Below are positions 11,385 through 23,392 of a stretch of 64,000 nt of DNA, one piece after another (positions within the stretch are counted from its first letter, which is position 1; each line of letters starts with the position of its first letter). Made by a program: the position numbers and the translations under genes. The stretch is taken from contig OZ018417.1 in NCBI GenBank assembly GCA_963969595.1, positions 2,110,501 to 2,174,500 on the forward strand, given 5' to 3'. This DNA comes from Neckera pumila (Eukaryota > Streptophyta > Bryopsida > Hypnales > Neckeraceae). The notes under the pieces are model-generated. The model saw only the letters and a program-made list of their open reading frames with translations, did not search any database and was not told the origin of the DNA.

Positions 11385-13937
11385 ATGCTGCCAACAAGGA
11401 AGCATGCGGGCAAGGCCATTTGTTACAAGTCCCCACGTCGATTGCCGAAAGGGTTGAGTGAGATTGAGGAGATTGATAGAGAGGAGATGTCCATCAAAAT
11501 GATGCAAGCGCTGGAGAGATTCATGCGCAAGTATCCTGCTGTTTGGAGTGAGACCTCGGTGCAGCATCTGCTGGTGGTATGTGGTTACACTTCCCTTTCT
11601 CCTTCCTTTTCTGAGTATGTAATTTAATACCAAGTGGGCTTGTTGAGTGTTTGTTGATTCTTGTTAGTAATTGGAATGGGATTCAAATGCATTTAGGTAG
11701 AGTATATGCAATTCAACAAGCATGTGATACTTCACTGACCAAAATATGCTCAATACCACAGCCTCACATGTTGGCATTCTTCCTAGATGTATTATTTAGC
11801 TTCTTTATGCAAAAACTTTGAAGATTTAAAGTCATTTTGGTAAATGATCAAATAAACGAAAATGAGAATAAGTTTTATTTTTAGACTTTTTAGCAATTGG
11901 TTTTAATGCATTTAAGTATGTATAATTTGACTTCTATATGCAAAGTAGTCAAGGTTCATGTTCTTTTTTGCAAGTGACTAAAAACAGACATAAGACCTAA
12001 TGTTTAGATGGTTTGCATTCATTCAATCAATTTTCCAATCAAGGTCAAGATATTATGATGTTTGAATTATGACATTGTTGGAAATTGGATTCCCTTAATT
12101 GAGTAATCCTAACTATGATTTTTTCTACAAATTTTGGAATATAGCTGGTGCAGCAATTAATGATAATTATTATTTTTAGTTGAAATTAGAAGAAAGTGGC
12201 TACTTGAATAAAAAAAAAAACTTATAATAGATGAAGATAGCAAATTGGATGGAATTTTGCCAAAAAACCTACAAGACTTTGTCCAACTTTAGCATTGTTA
12301 AAAACAAATATTGTCATCTAGTGATTTTTAGCCACCTCAAAAAGCAATAACTCCTTGGATCCCAAAATAATTCCAAACACTAAAGAACAAGGTAGGTTTC
12401 TTAGTATGTAGAAAATAACATCAGATGAAGTGAAAGTAGAATCAAGAATAGAGAGGAGTTGACTTCCAAAGTTCAATTGAATAGAGCATACCAATAGTTG
12501 ATAGTAGGGTCAACTATAAATCAACCACAACATCATGATGATAAGAATATAATGAGCACAAATTTGACACTTCTTCAATACCTGCTCCAAATGGCTTCTG
12601 CTATTGACAGTTCCTATGCCTTTATATCCTTGAACACTCATGGTCATTTTTAGGTGTTCATATTTCGACAATAAATTCTCCAAATCGGATCCTCTATTGA
12701 TGATTTACAATGCCTTAGTATCCTTGAACATTCATAGTCCTTTTTAGGGGTTGTCACTTAAACAATGTAAGGATTCTCATACCTCAGTTAGTAGAACCAT
12801 CCCAACAAACATACTCTTCATTCACGTAAGCATGAAGTCTCTCCTCTTCGTCTGATGAGATTTATTCTTGGATGTGAGCACAGGAAATTGCTGATACTCA
12901 ATACGCAAGATCGGAGAACAGTGAAGCGGAAGAGCGCTTGCACACTGTGATCATGGACATGTTAATGCCCATGGCAAAGATTATGGAGGTTGAGCAGGAG
13001 TCTGTGAAGGTTGAGAAACAAAAGATTCAGGAAGCCACTCTTGCATTGCAGAGGGTCCAAGAGGAATGCCATTACGCTCTTGCCGACTTGACCAAAGAGC
13101 ACGACAGGTCATCAAGGTACAAATTTATAATTCTCTATCACTGCTTCAGTCTACATGAAAAAATCTGACGTTGCATAACTTTTCTTTAATGCTTGCAAGT
13201 CTGCACATCCTCAAGAACGTTATGCTTCATGTTAGTGATGACTTCGTAGACTGACTGATTGCAGGGACATAGAGGAACTAGGTAAGGCCCTGGAAGAGAA
13301 CCGGATAGCAGCAGAGGAGGCAGGGAGAAAGCTAACTGAGAAAGAGAATCAAATCCATCTGCTGCTGCAGCGGCAACAAGACCTTGTCATCCGCCTCATT
13401 GGCGGAGGACCAACAGAGTTTCTAAAATGGGCTAAGGAGGGGATTCAATCCCATGACTTCGTCGACCTCCACAGTGAACTCGAGCATGCTTGGTGGCCCC
13501 TCCTCACCAGAGACCACCACAACAAAACGCTCAATCCAGAAGCTCCCAAATGCTCAAAGGAACTGAGAAACACCTCCGATTCGTTGGTGGAGCCAGCGTA
13601 CATTAAGACTCTGTTCGTTCAAGACCCCACATCAATGGCCACAAGAGCGAAGGAACCAGACAGAGAAACGTCAAGGTGCTGCAACCAATTTGGGTACAAG
13701 GACAGTGAGAAACCTGCTCTTACAAAGATGATGATGTCGTTGCTGTGTGTGGCGGTTTCGGAAACGTTCCAGCAGATGGTGGAGAGCTATAGCCGGCTGA
13801 AGGGACCATCCTCCCTGCCCTCGGCTGTTGCTGGCTTTTGGATAGGTCTTGCTGGTCGCATGACGTGCTTGGCCATGGTGACGATGTTTCCACAGCTGAT
13901 GCTCAAGAGCAGGAGTACTTCCTCTCAACAGGGTTAG
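11385..13937 (+). CDS. Unrecognised coiled-coil protein
   Basis: I do not recognise this protein. Three exons fit well: 11385-11576, 12884-13116 and 13265-13937, with GT-AG introns of 1307 and 148 bases in phases 0 and 2, giving 365 residues. The ATG at 11385 is the first Met in the open frame; nothing upstream requires an earlier start. The N-terminus is basic (TRKHAGK). Residues about 65-190 are charged and helical with coiled-coil character (KVEKQKIQEATLALQRVQEE; KALEENRIAAEEAGRKL). A region with GGGPTEFLKWAKEGI follows, and near the C-terminus is a moderately hydrophobic stretch (VAGFWIGLAG, CLAMVTMF). CDS composition and intron structure argue that it is real. A GTTAGT at the stop could be a donor to a further exon, so the C-terminus is not certain. 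Confidence 0.7.
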
Positions 13938-15441
13938 TCTCAATTCCAATGATCTCTAATTGTAACAATACTTGAGGTTTCATATTGGCTACTGATCACT
14001 TGTCCAAGTCAGAGTCTACTTCCAATAGGAGGTGTCAAAGGTAGCACTCACTATCAACACCCACGGGCGTAGTTACTGCAAGCAGACTCTGTATTCATGA
14101 TGGTCTCAGGACCAAAATCACCCTCCTTCTAGAAGTTTCAATTCTGAAGTTCTTATGTCCATTGAGGGCATAATCAACTACAGTTTTCTTTAAAGAGAAG
14201 AGAGATCAGTGGTAGCCTGTTGGCAGTACCGACAAATTAATCTCGCAGGAAGAAAATAAACTTGTACTAAGAGAAGGTCATTGTACGACTTACCAGCTGA
14301 AGTCGCCATCGATTAACATGGCTGACCAAAATAAGTTAGTTAGTGCCTCACAGAGTCAAGTAAAGGATTTCAGCAAATATGTATCCCGGTTTAGGGTGAT
14401 CACATGCGTAAAGATGACAATTTTATGTATAGTACAGACTGTACAGACAAGCACAAACAAACATTTTCTTCCCTTGTCACTGGGTGCCCCGTGCGATATG
14501 GATGTTGCTCCAGAATCAAGTTCCTGGCGTACGGAATGAATGGCCTTGCAAACATCAATTTCTTAATTCATGACAAGTCCTAGAGAGAACGAGCTGTTCT
14601 ATTCGATGTTCCACCTGAGTTATGGGAGGCATGCAAGAAATTTGAAAATACATCGTAAAGTGAGGATGCCAGGTTCTATATTTTGGCAGATTGAGCCTTA
14701 GAAGAAAAAGGAGAAATTCCAATCCTAGAGCCAATGTGAGTGAAAAGTTTGGAGATTATTAAGCTATGTAGAAGGTATGCTTACAAGTGGCTTCGGCAGT
14801 GGTGTTGGAAAAGTGAATCTAATCCAAAAGCATACCAACCTGCATTCCAAAGACCCTACCCAACACGAATTGTAAACATAGCTTTAGCCATGTAAACCTA
14901 GATTGTGAGTGCCACAATTCATGACGCCACCTTTTGAAGGTGGCGTCCACAACACCCCAACCGCAAAACAACTTTTAAGATAACAATAGATGCAATAAAA
15001 AGCATCACCCACACTATGTTAGAACTGACCTCTAGAAGAAAGCAATTTCAAAATCGTGCCCCTAAACTCCAGAATGTGTCGGCTTTAGTGTTTCCAGCAA
15101 CAGAACGGTTGCTGGAAACACTAAAGCTAATCAACGGTAAGCTAATCAACGGAACAGCAACTGCACTGACAACTCAGTAATGCAAACAAACAAGTAACCA
15201 CACATGGGATCCGTGAACAAAAACACCCGAGTCAATACAAATGAGATGCACGTCAATTTCAAAGAGAGTACATTGGAGCTCCACTTCCAAAGGAAAATAA
15301 ACTTCTCTGGATAGTGGCACTCCTCATTGACCAGTAGAAACAAGGAAGTACTCTGTAATGGTCAATTTGCTGAGTGAGACCACTCAAACACTTTGCCTCC
15401 CTGACACTAAACTAAAGATATCCAAGAGGCCTCCACCGGGC
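13938..15441. other. Convergent intergenic region
   Basis: This is the space between the ends of the coiled-coil gene and ECR copy 1; it probably holds both 3' untranslated regions. ORFs at 14318-14539 and 15146-15343 have no recognisable content. The notable feature is a 20-bp perfect inverted repeat at 15082-15127. Confidence 0.5.
15082..15127. repeat. Perfect 20-bp inverted repeat with 6-base loop
   Basis: The left arm GCTTTAGTGTTTCCAGCAAC (15082-15101) is the exact reverse complement of 15108-15127, separated by AGAACG. It is followed at once by two copies of GCTAATCAACGG, the first overlapping the arm at 15126 and the second at 15141-15152. No nearby gene uses it. Confidence 0.85.
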
Positions 15442-18142
15442 TCACAACAAAGGTGGGAATATCACCCATCTCCGAGGATACTTCTTCCGTCCATCCTTGC
15501 CATCAAATGTCTGCAAAATCGTATCCACAACTACAGTAAGACACTGAACACTGAATAGAATCAGGAGCACAGACCAAGCTAGAGGTTGAGAAGCCAAATT
15601 GTCCAGCATACTGAAAAAACGAAACAAAAAACAAAGCAACACTCTTCCAAAGAGTAATTGGAAGGTTTACACCCACATCTCGTTTATATCACATCCTCTG
15701 TTCCCCGTTCTGTACTCTCCCTATCCGTCTCATGTGCTATGAAGGAATTCAGAACAAGCTCTGCACTCTCACTATCATGCTCTGTTCTGACGGAAGAAGT
15801 TACATACAAATGTGAAAATAAAGAGTTAGACAAATGAGAAAAGGGTACCAAACCACCTTCTTCACTCTTGGAACCTCAAGGTCTTCTTTAATGTCATATT
15901 TGCAAGCAACACTATAGATGTTACAGAACTCCATTGAGAATCTCGAGCATTTAGTCTGTCACAATGAAGAGGGTCTGGGTGGAGAGAAAAAGCTCACCCT
16001 CTTGAGACGTTTGTGTTTTTGAAGAGCCCAGACGGTCATAATGAACCCAGCAGCAGCAAGGAAGAGATAGCCTGCCACGGTCTGGGTAGCAATGTTGAAC
16101 CCAATCCACTGCCAAATCTCAGTCGTATAATTCGCGCACGTCACGAAATTGAACAGGAATCCAGTGGGAATCTGGTAGCCACCCTTCCCATCCAGAGACC
16201 TCAGATTCTTCAACAGAATGTGACAATAGAAGTTGGCGATCTGGCTGACAGCTGAAATGCCAAACCCAATGTACATCTGCTTCTCGCTCACCGGGGTGTA
16301 CAGAGGGTGGTTCACAAAGTAGGCAATGTAGGCTCCAAACAACCAGTAATATGCACAGTTGCGGTACACGTTTGAGATAGGGGAAGTGGCATGGCTGAAC
16401 CTATGCACGAAAAAAGTCTCAAGCTCACGCTTGGCATAATGGAAGCACCATGCGAAGAGAGCATAGGTCTGCACGGGGTGGATCACCTTGCGTTCAGGTA
16501 GACCCAGGAAGGTGTACACCTGAGGATAAAAGTAGAAGAAGGGGAAGATGAGCAAGGGACCGAGGTACTCGAAGAAGAATAGTATCTTGTATGATATTTG
16601 GGGTCCCAAGTCCTTGAGTGCCACTGTCGGGGCATCAGAGGACAGAGAGTCTTTCAGCTTCTTAGTTTCATCTACTGGAGTTGGACGAGTCTGCCCAGGT
16701 TGCAAAGGCAGTGTAATTCGTTGTCTTTCTGGGTAGTATTTGCGATCTGCAACGCCATGATCAAATCAGAATAATGGTTTTGGACCTTGCTCTACACTTC
16801 GATTGTCAACTTCGATGTTACCGAGGACGTGATAGAAAACAGAGGATGGGAAAAACGTGAAAATAACACAGATAGATAGAAAGACACCAACTGCACTCAG
16901 ACCTCTCTAATATCAAACCTCCCTTTGTACTCTCACTATCACACTCTATTACGTCCCACACAAATGTGATGATAAGGAGTTCAACAAGTGTGAAAAGGGT
17001 TCTAGCTGTCGCTTTCAAATGCAACACTATTACTCTCAGAGACCTTCATTGATTCAAGTTTGGCGTGGCATTGAAGAAGTCTGGGTGTGCTATGAAGACC
17101 AAGATTCAAGTACAAGACACAACAAACACGCACACAGTTTTGAGATGAAAGATGACTTACTTTGGCTTTGGATGGCCTTCTTCAAATCCTCGAGAGTTGC
17201 CTGCATTTCATTCAAAACCGATGTAAAATTATTAGAAACTGCTATTGCGTTGCACATCGAGACTGCAGGGTGTCAAACATACACAGTCACGCTCTACGGA
17301 AAGGAACACTCTCTCTTGAATCAGTCCAGCTGAAATCAATCCATAAGATCCAGACTCAAAGTTCTCGATCCAAGACGTCGATCAACATCGCGTATTCGAA
17401 AGTCTAAAACCATCGTGAGACACAACACATGCACAATGCAACTCCTCTGTTTCCTGCAACACCAGCTGCCTAAAAGCCTAATCATCACCAATTGTGAAAA
17501 ATAAAATAGACAGACCTTTGGAAATCCGAGCGACAAGTTCTGGACCGAAGTACAACCTAAAACCTCAAAGCCAATCAGATAAAAACAACACCATTCTCTC
17601 ACATTGGACTAAACCCAACACTCATACAGAGCTACACATGGCGACTCTCAACCACACCCTTGCTGGTCCAAACTTCTGGACACAGAAGCCAATCACTATT
17701 TCAAAGTCGGAGTTCTAAAGACACTTTCTGCACTATACTCTGCTCCACAAAACTGTGTTCAAGCCACCACCTCAAAGTTGCCTAAAAAGCCTCCACACAT
17801 ATGAATACCAATTGTGAAAAAAACGAACGGACAGCTCCTCCTCCTGTAAAAAAAATGCACGAAAGACCCCACAAGTTTGGACTATCCGGGAGAGATGCTC
17901 TGACAACCTAGAACCTCAAATATCCAATGCAGAACCTTCAGTAGCAAAAACACCATTTACGCATTGTTGGATTAAACCCAATATTGATAGAAAGCTCCTG
18001 AGCCACATGTAACGAATCCCGACGAGACGGAGCAAGTAATAAGAAGAAGCGCTACCTCTTCCGGGACTTGCACTCCTCCTTTGATGATCTCCTTGCCATT
18101 GCGGCCGACCACTTGAATCAGAATGCTCTTCTGTGAACTCAT
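15442..18142 (-). CDS. ECR: Very-long-chain trans-2-enoyl-CoA reductase, copy 1
   Basis: Exons on the minus strand: 18142-18056, 17200-17161, 16746-15998 and 15510-15442, giving 314 residues (Arabidopsis ECR/CER10 about 310). The protein starts [19 protein letters not shown], a ubiquitin-like N-terminal domain, followed by [11 protein letters not shown]. The large exon encodes the multi-span steroid 5-alpha-reductase-type domain: [57 protein letters not shown]. The C-terminus is [19 protein letters not shown]. By family it catalyses the last step of fatty acid elongation in the ER, reducing trans-2-enoyl-CoA for waxes and sphingolipids. Lys148 (YAKRELET) and Tyr249 (NYTTE) are the likely counterparts of the Lys/Tyr pair reported as essential in yeast Tsc13. 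Copy 2 at 23393-26596 has the same exon structure. Confidence 0.95.
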
Positions 18143-18941
18143 TATGCTTCCCGCACTTGATGCATGCCCTTCCGGAGCCCTTCCCTGCAAAATCGTTGTA
18201 CCCTTGCGGAGATGAAGTGGTGAAGAAGATGAAGAAGCTCTGGTTCTGCTGAAGGAGCCCCTCGATGGTGCAGCTCACACAATACAAAGCTTTGTGGGCG
18301 ACGAGGCCGATGCAACCTGGAAAGGGTGGCTGAGGTTGAGGTGGTCGCAAGCGCGCGACTGCGGCGGCGGCGGCGGCTGACGGTTGGAGTGGCTTTATGG
18401 GATATCATGTGGTAGGTTCCTCTGTCTGTTTCAGACTGTCGTCTCTGCGTTATTACACTGGATGTTCTGTTAAGGTATGCGCACCTATAACCGTCAGTCA
18501 CTATCACAAAATTTTGGTGACACACATTATGTCCTTTAACCTCATAGTTTTTCATGACCATGATTTTTGATTCTAAAGAGATGTTGTAAGAAGATTGAAA
18601 GGCACAAATGACTTTCAAATTTTCAATCCTCTTGTAATCAAACATTGTATTCTTTCAATCTATATGTGATATATTGTTTTCTTTTTGTTCCTAAGTAATC
18701 AATAATGCATTAGTTTAAGATCATGATGCGGTTTCTACAATTCCAAAAAAGAAATTAAGGTTTCAAAAAAAAAAAAAAAAAAAAATTGATAAAATTTATG
18801 AAAGCCTTGACTTTTTGTTTGGCTTAGAACAAACCCTTAGAAGTACAGAATACATCTGGACATTTAGTAGAGTTTGAAATTAGTATTATTCAAACTATGA
18901 GGTAACAATATCGTAGATGAATATATGAGGCAGATGAACAT
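18143..18941. other. Upstream region of ECR copy 1
   Basis: About 18143-18460 is GC-rich with a GGC/GCC triplet run (about 18361-18378) and probably contains the promoter and leader of ECR copy 1. From 18480 on the sequence turns AT-rich. A run of about 22 A lies at 18764-18785. Confidence 0.5.
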
Positions 18942-18945
18942 TTAA

Positions 18946-19532
18946 CCCTAAATGCCCAAGGCCTGTTTTGAGCTTCTTGGAATTTGCTCTAAATTGAAGA
19001 AAAAGTCAACATTTTGATAAGTTGAATCAATTTTTTTTAAATTGTAATCGTACAAATTCAAACTAGACATGTTAGAGATCACATGGGAAAAAAAACCCAC
19101 AACAATATCATTTAAGGATTGAAAGAATATGATATTTGATCATCAAGGTGTTAAAACAATGAAAATTCTTGAGCTTTCCTTTTGCATGTCAAATCTAAAA
19201 AATTAAGACCAAAAAAATGTGAAGTTGAAGGGCCTAACAAATATAACCCCAATCAATTTATGACTTCTCAAAATCTACTCTACAATTTTTTTAAATGAAT
19301 TTCTAGTGTGATTTTTTCTCTAAGATCTACAAAAAGTCAAGATACCTTTGCACAAAATCTTGAATAGAAAAATTGTAATCATTTATTTTCAAAATCGGAT
19401 TTTTGATGCTAAAATTAGACTTCAAAAAGAATCTTTAAAAATATAAACTATTAAGAATAGCAATTTGGTAAGGTTGTACTTAACTTCAAAGTTTCTTCAA
19501 CACCACATTTGGGTGCCCTGGGCATTTAGGGG
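18946..19532. mobile_element. Family A TTAA-bounded MITE, copy 2
   Basis: 587 bp, flanked by TTAA on both sides (18942-18945 and 19533-19536). The ends are CCCTAAATGCCCAAGG and, on the other strand, CCCCTAAATGCCCAGGG. It shares most of its interior with copies 1 and 3 and is shorter than copy 1 by internal deletion. No ORF. Confidence 0.8.
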
Positions 19533-19536
19533 TTAA

Positions 19537-20127
19537 GAATTATGTCAATATTGCATTAATGAAGCTAAAATTATTCCTGCCAGATATGAGTGTGTAATAG
19601 GTAAACTATTGTAGTATTCAACGAGTAAGGTAATAGGCTCTGAAATCGCACAAGGTTTGAATCCGCCCACATCCTCAAACATGCTGCTTTTTTATACAAT
19701 GTACAAACAATGTACATTTTAGAAGATGAGCGCATTTAGAGCCCTATGCCATTTCAACTTCAAAAGTTTATAACTAATTCCACAAAGATCCAAAAAATAT
19801 ACAAAATGATTTGGGTTATATGCCCATTCCACTTGTCTTTCACGGAAAATTTACTGAAAATTATTTCAAAAAGCTTTGCCTCCCCAAATTTTAGTTTCAG
19901 CTCTTAGGTGGGCGATTTATGGACCTATTATTTTAATTGAAACTCAGCAATTAGCACTTGTGCAATGGAATAGTCCGTTTCATTTGGAGGGGGTACTTTC
20001 AGAATGGGCCAAAACTGCCAAGACTTTGAGCAATTTTTTTTCTTATTTTTTTTGGATAATGGATAGAATGTAACTATAGGATATTCAAGTTTGCACTGAG
20101 AATGATCACCTCAAAAAAATCAGATTC
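19537..20127. other. AT-rich sequence with a family D-like fragment
   Basis: About 19700-19925 resembles 5930-6130: TTCAACTTCAAAAGTTTATAACTA, then GATCCAAAAAATAT, then a CAGCTCTTA end. It may be a further decayed copy of that element. An ORF at 19876-20073 overlaps it and is not convincing. Confidence 0.4.
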
Positions 20128-20430
20128 TTTTGTTTTTTTGTTTTTTTGAACAAATGGAAGAACCATTGCATTAAAAAAAACCACAATACAAGAGCAAAGT
20201 CAAAGGTTGGACAATGAAAAAAAATGAGTACAGACTAAAAGAGAACCAAAAACGAGCTATAGAAATGAGCAAGGAGAGGGAGGAGCCTTGTTCCAAACAA
20301 TATGATCTCCCATCCTATGAGCAATAATCGGAAAATGAAGCCAAATGCTATCAATTGAAAACTCTGCCAAATAGATTGAGCTTGTTGGAAACCTTGACAA
20401 GTTGCCAACTGAGCTTTCATTTGCGTCACC
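20128..20430 (-). mobile_element. Probable LINE 3' end fragment
   Basis: On the minus strand, a reading frame with residues IWLHFPIIAHRMGDHIVWNK ends at a TAG (20259-20257). It is followed downstream by a T-rich stretch on the plus strand (about 20128-20150) that would be a poly(A) tail on the minus strand. This is the layout of a 5'-truncated LINE insertion. A TAG in frame just upstream shows it is broken. A similar T-rich start followed by GACAATTTCCATTGATGAAG at 35866-35916 may be another. The family is not certain. Confidence 0.35.
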
Positions 20431-21439
20431 TAACTAGAATCCAACAAAGCATTCTAGAGAGCTTTTTGAGTGAAGTCCAAAGGCGACCTATGTTGAACTT
20501 CTAGATTATTTGACTACACTGTTCAGAAGATATATAAGTTTGAAGTTTTATTTGGATGAATGGAAATATTTTAGAGGCAACAAACTTTGAAGGAGCATAT
20601 ATTTGTAAGAATATTTTGAAATGATATCTTTTTTGTGCTCAATGAAAGATAAGAGAGCTGAAAATGTACATACAAAATTTCAAAACATTCCAAACATTTT
20701 CAGTTCATGGTAGAACTTGCAATGCCCGATGATCAATGAAATGAAAGTAGTAGTATTTGTAAGAAGAAGAAAAAAAATGGGATACTTGTCTTCTCCTTGT
20801 ACTCTTTGGATTTATCCTTTCCGCGGTGGATTTGCCCTTTTGAGGTGGGCAAGAATCACATTGGTTGGCTAACTTTCTAGTCCATGCCTAAAAAGAACCT
20901 CCAAAAAATGAGTGCAAACTACACTACACCACTTAGTTTTGAAAAATTCCACAAGGCCAAGTTTAACTACTAAAGAACCAATATGTTTAGAGGCCCAAAA
21001 TTGCTTCAAAATACTTGTCCCCAAAGCAAGGTTGACATCTTCATCAATGTTTATATTTTAACAAATCCAATAGTAGGATCCTTTGGTTAGCTTATCCAAG
21101 TACATTGTTCCAAAATTTTAGAATGAATACCCTTACCATTCAATTGTAAGTTTAATGTGCCTAAACTTCAAAATGTAGATTATTCTAGCCCTTCCAAAAG
21201 GTCAAGTTTTGTATTTCAATATTTTTAGAAAAAACACACGTATGTCTTATAACTTGTGTATTTTAGTCAATATATTGGAAAATAGATTGAAAATATATGT
21301 AAAAAAAAGTTTAACCAAAATTACTTTCATATTCATCTTAAAAAATTGTAAAATGGACGTTAATAATGAATGAAGGAAAAAAACTAATCAGCTAATAACT
21401 TTTACAAGCCATTGAAAATTCTTAATACCATTGGTGAGA
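20431..21439. other. AT-rich intergenic sequence, nothing recognised
   Basis: No exon, RNA or clear repeat boundary was seen. The left limit of the family B element ending at 21871 may lie in this stretch but could not be placed. Confidence 0.4.
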
Positions 21440-21871
21440 ATGTTCTAGTAAGATATTTGTACCTTTCATTTTTAATTTTATTTCAAAATTTCAAAATTGA
21501 AAGCAAAAGACAACTTTATATGTTTTTTCACCTTTATTGCCTTTAAAATAGAGCTCCTCATAAGTTTTATTTCATTATTCGGAATTGAATGGTTCAAATG
21601 TTTTTGAATAGGTATCAATCTATATAATTCCAAAAAATAATTAATATTTTTTTAGAATATACCTTTTGGTGCCCGTTTTGACATTGATATTGAAAAAAAA
21701 CTTCTAAATTTTGCAATATTTATTGGAATGATATGAAACAAAGCTTTGCTCGTAGATTATGATGTGTAGCGTCTATTCTAAAAAATTCATGCAAAAATTC
21801 CAAACTATAAAGTCAATAGAGACTGCTCAAGTTCTCAAAATTCCAAAGTGGGCTTTTTGGTCCTTTAGGGA
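21440..21871. mobile_element. Family B element, inverted, right end only
   Basis: Read on the minus strand it begins directly after TTAA (21872-21875) with TCCCTAAAGGACCAAAAAGCCC, the family B left end. A CAAAACGGGCACCAAAAGGT-like segment follows. Its other end was not found, so the given limit is approximate. Confidence 0.4.
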
Positions 21872-21875
21872 TTAA

Positions 21876-23392
21876 CTTGGAATTTGATGAAACTGTTGCC
21901 ATTGGATTCATAACGTAGTCTATATTGTAGAAATAATTTTTTTTTTCTTAAATTCAAAATTTGGAGACAGGCTATTCAAAAAAGTGAGGTGGCAGTCACA
22001 AAATGGTGGTTTGGGTCATCAGGGGATAATGATGTTCAGAAAAAATTGTCGGCTAGCTCAAAGTAAGCCAGTGAAATTGGGAGAAAAATTTGTTGTAATT
22101 TGAAAACACAGGGAAAAAATAGTGAAAAAATCTATAAAAATTCTACTTAATACTTAAAAAATGATTCAATGTGGGAATTGAAGAAAAATAGCTTGTAAAA
22201 CTAAAGAATCAGTTTTAAAATGATATCATCAGTGGTGATGATATTATTATCATCCGTAAATGTGTAGATTATAGATAAAACATTAACTATTCATCCAAAT
22301 GTATATTTAATCACTCAAATGTGATGATATTGACTTACCATGGAAAGAAATTGCATGAATTTTGAGTGAATTATGCTACTAATTTTACTTTCCATAATAT
22401 TGCAATATGCTTTTCCAAAATTGTAACTTACAAAAATATCTCAATGATTTTGAATGAAAATTCAAGTCTTAAGCATTTTTCACAAGGTAATTATTTTTAA
22501 AAGCAAGTACCATTCTATAGATAGACATCAATGGCAACGCTGAAATTTAATATCAAAATTCAAAATAAAATTAATATGAATGTATAAAGTATCAATATTT
22601 ATCATTCATTCATTTTTATAAAACGTTTGTGACGTCCATTGAGCTTCTCAATGAAACCTTGCAACTTGATGAAACCTTTTGTGCCATTATATTGATATTC
22701 TCATAAATTTAGATTCTATACAAAAATAAAAATAAAAAAAATAAAAATTATATTTCTTGACAAATTTTTTTACAACACACAACATTGACTCAACACAAGT
22801 TTGGACAAGCCTATTCAGTAGGTAAAATTCTTAGTTTGGAATGGGTTGAATTACCTTACTGAGGTTGCAAGCGGTTTATTTTTTGTCATTTTTGGCTCTC
22901 ATATCTTTAGAAATATGGTTGAAGCTACTAATTCAAACTTTGCCTAATAACTTTGTCGCTTCAATAGCAACAACAAATTATCACAATTGAAAAAATAGAA
23001 TTCTATAAATCTAGTATGATAGTCGCATTCTTGTTCTTCAATTTTCTATATGTTTTCTCAACAAAATAATTAAATGTTGTTAAAATCTAGGATTGTCTAG
23101 CCAAAAAAAAAATGGTTGGTTGTAAGATTAGGAGCAATCATCATAGCAAGCTCAAAAATTGCAAATTGTTGATATAATTTTCTTGCTCTACCAACTACAT
23201 TGCTTTATCTATTGGTGGATGTAGCACTATATTACAAGAGTGATACTGTTTTGAATTAGTGCAATAATAAAAAATATACATTATCCTAAAATATACAAAA
23301 AGAGAGAAATTTGTAGAAGCACTAATTGCTTATATAAGTAACACAAATTTTGCTCCATCACCAATAAGATAATAGGATAAAATGGTGCAGTC
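21876..23392. other. AT-rich sequence downstream of ECR copy 2
   Basis: This stretch contains only A/T-rich low-information sequence and ORFs shorter than 60 codons. The 3' untranslated region of ECR copy 2 must begin at its right edge. Confidence 0.45.

Noticed and set aside
16013..16736. Plus-strand ORFs opposite ECR exon 3
   Set aside because: Antisense shadows of a strongly conserved coding exon.
17916..18645. Minus-strand ORFs of 144 and 167 codons
   Set aside because: They overlap exon 1 and the leader of ECR copy 1 in the wrong frames; homology fixes the true frame.
19600..19680. A GGTTTGAATCCGCC sequence resembling a tRNA T-loop
   Set aside because: No matching acceptor, D or anticodon stems could be paired upstream; it reads as a chance match.
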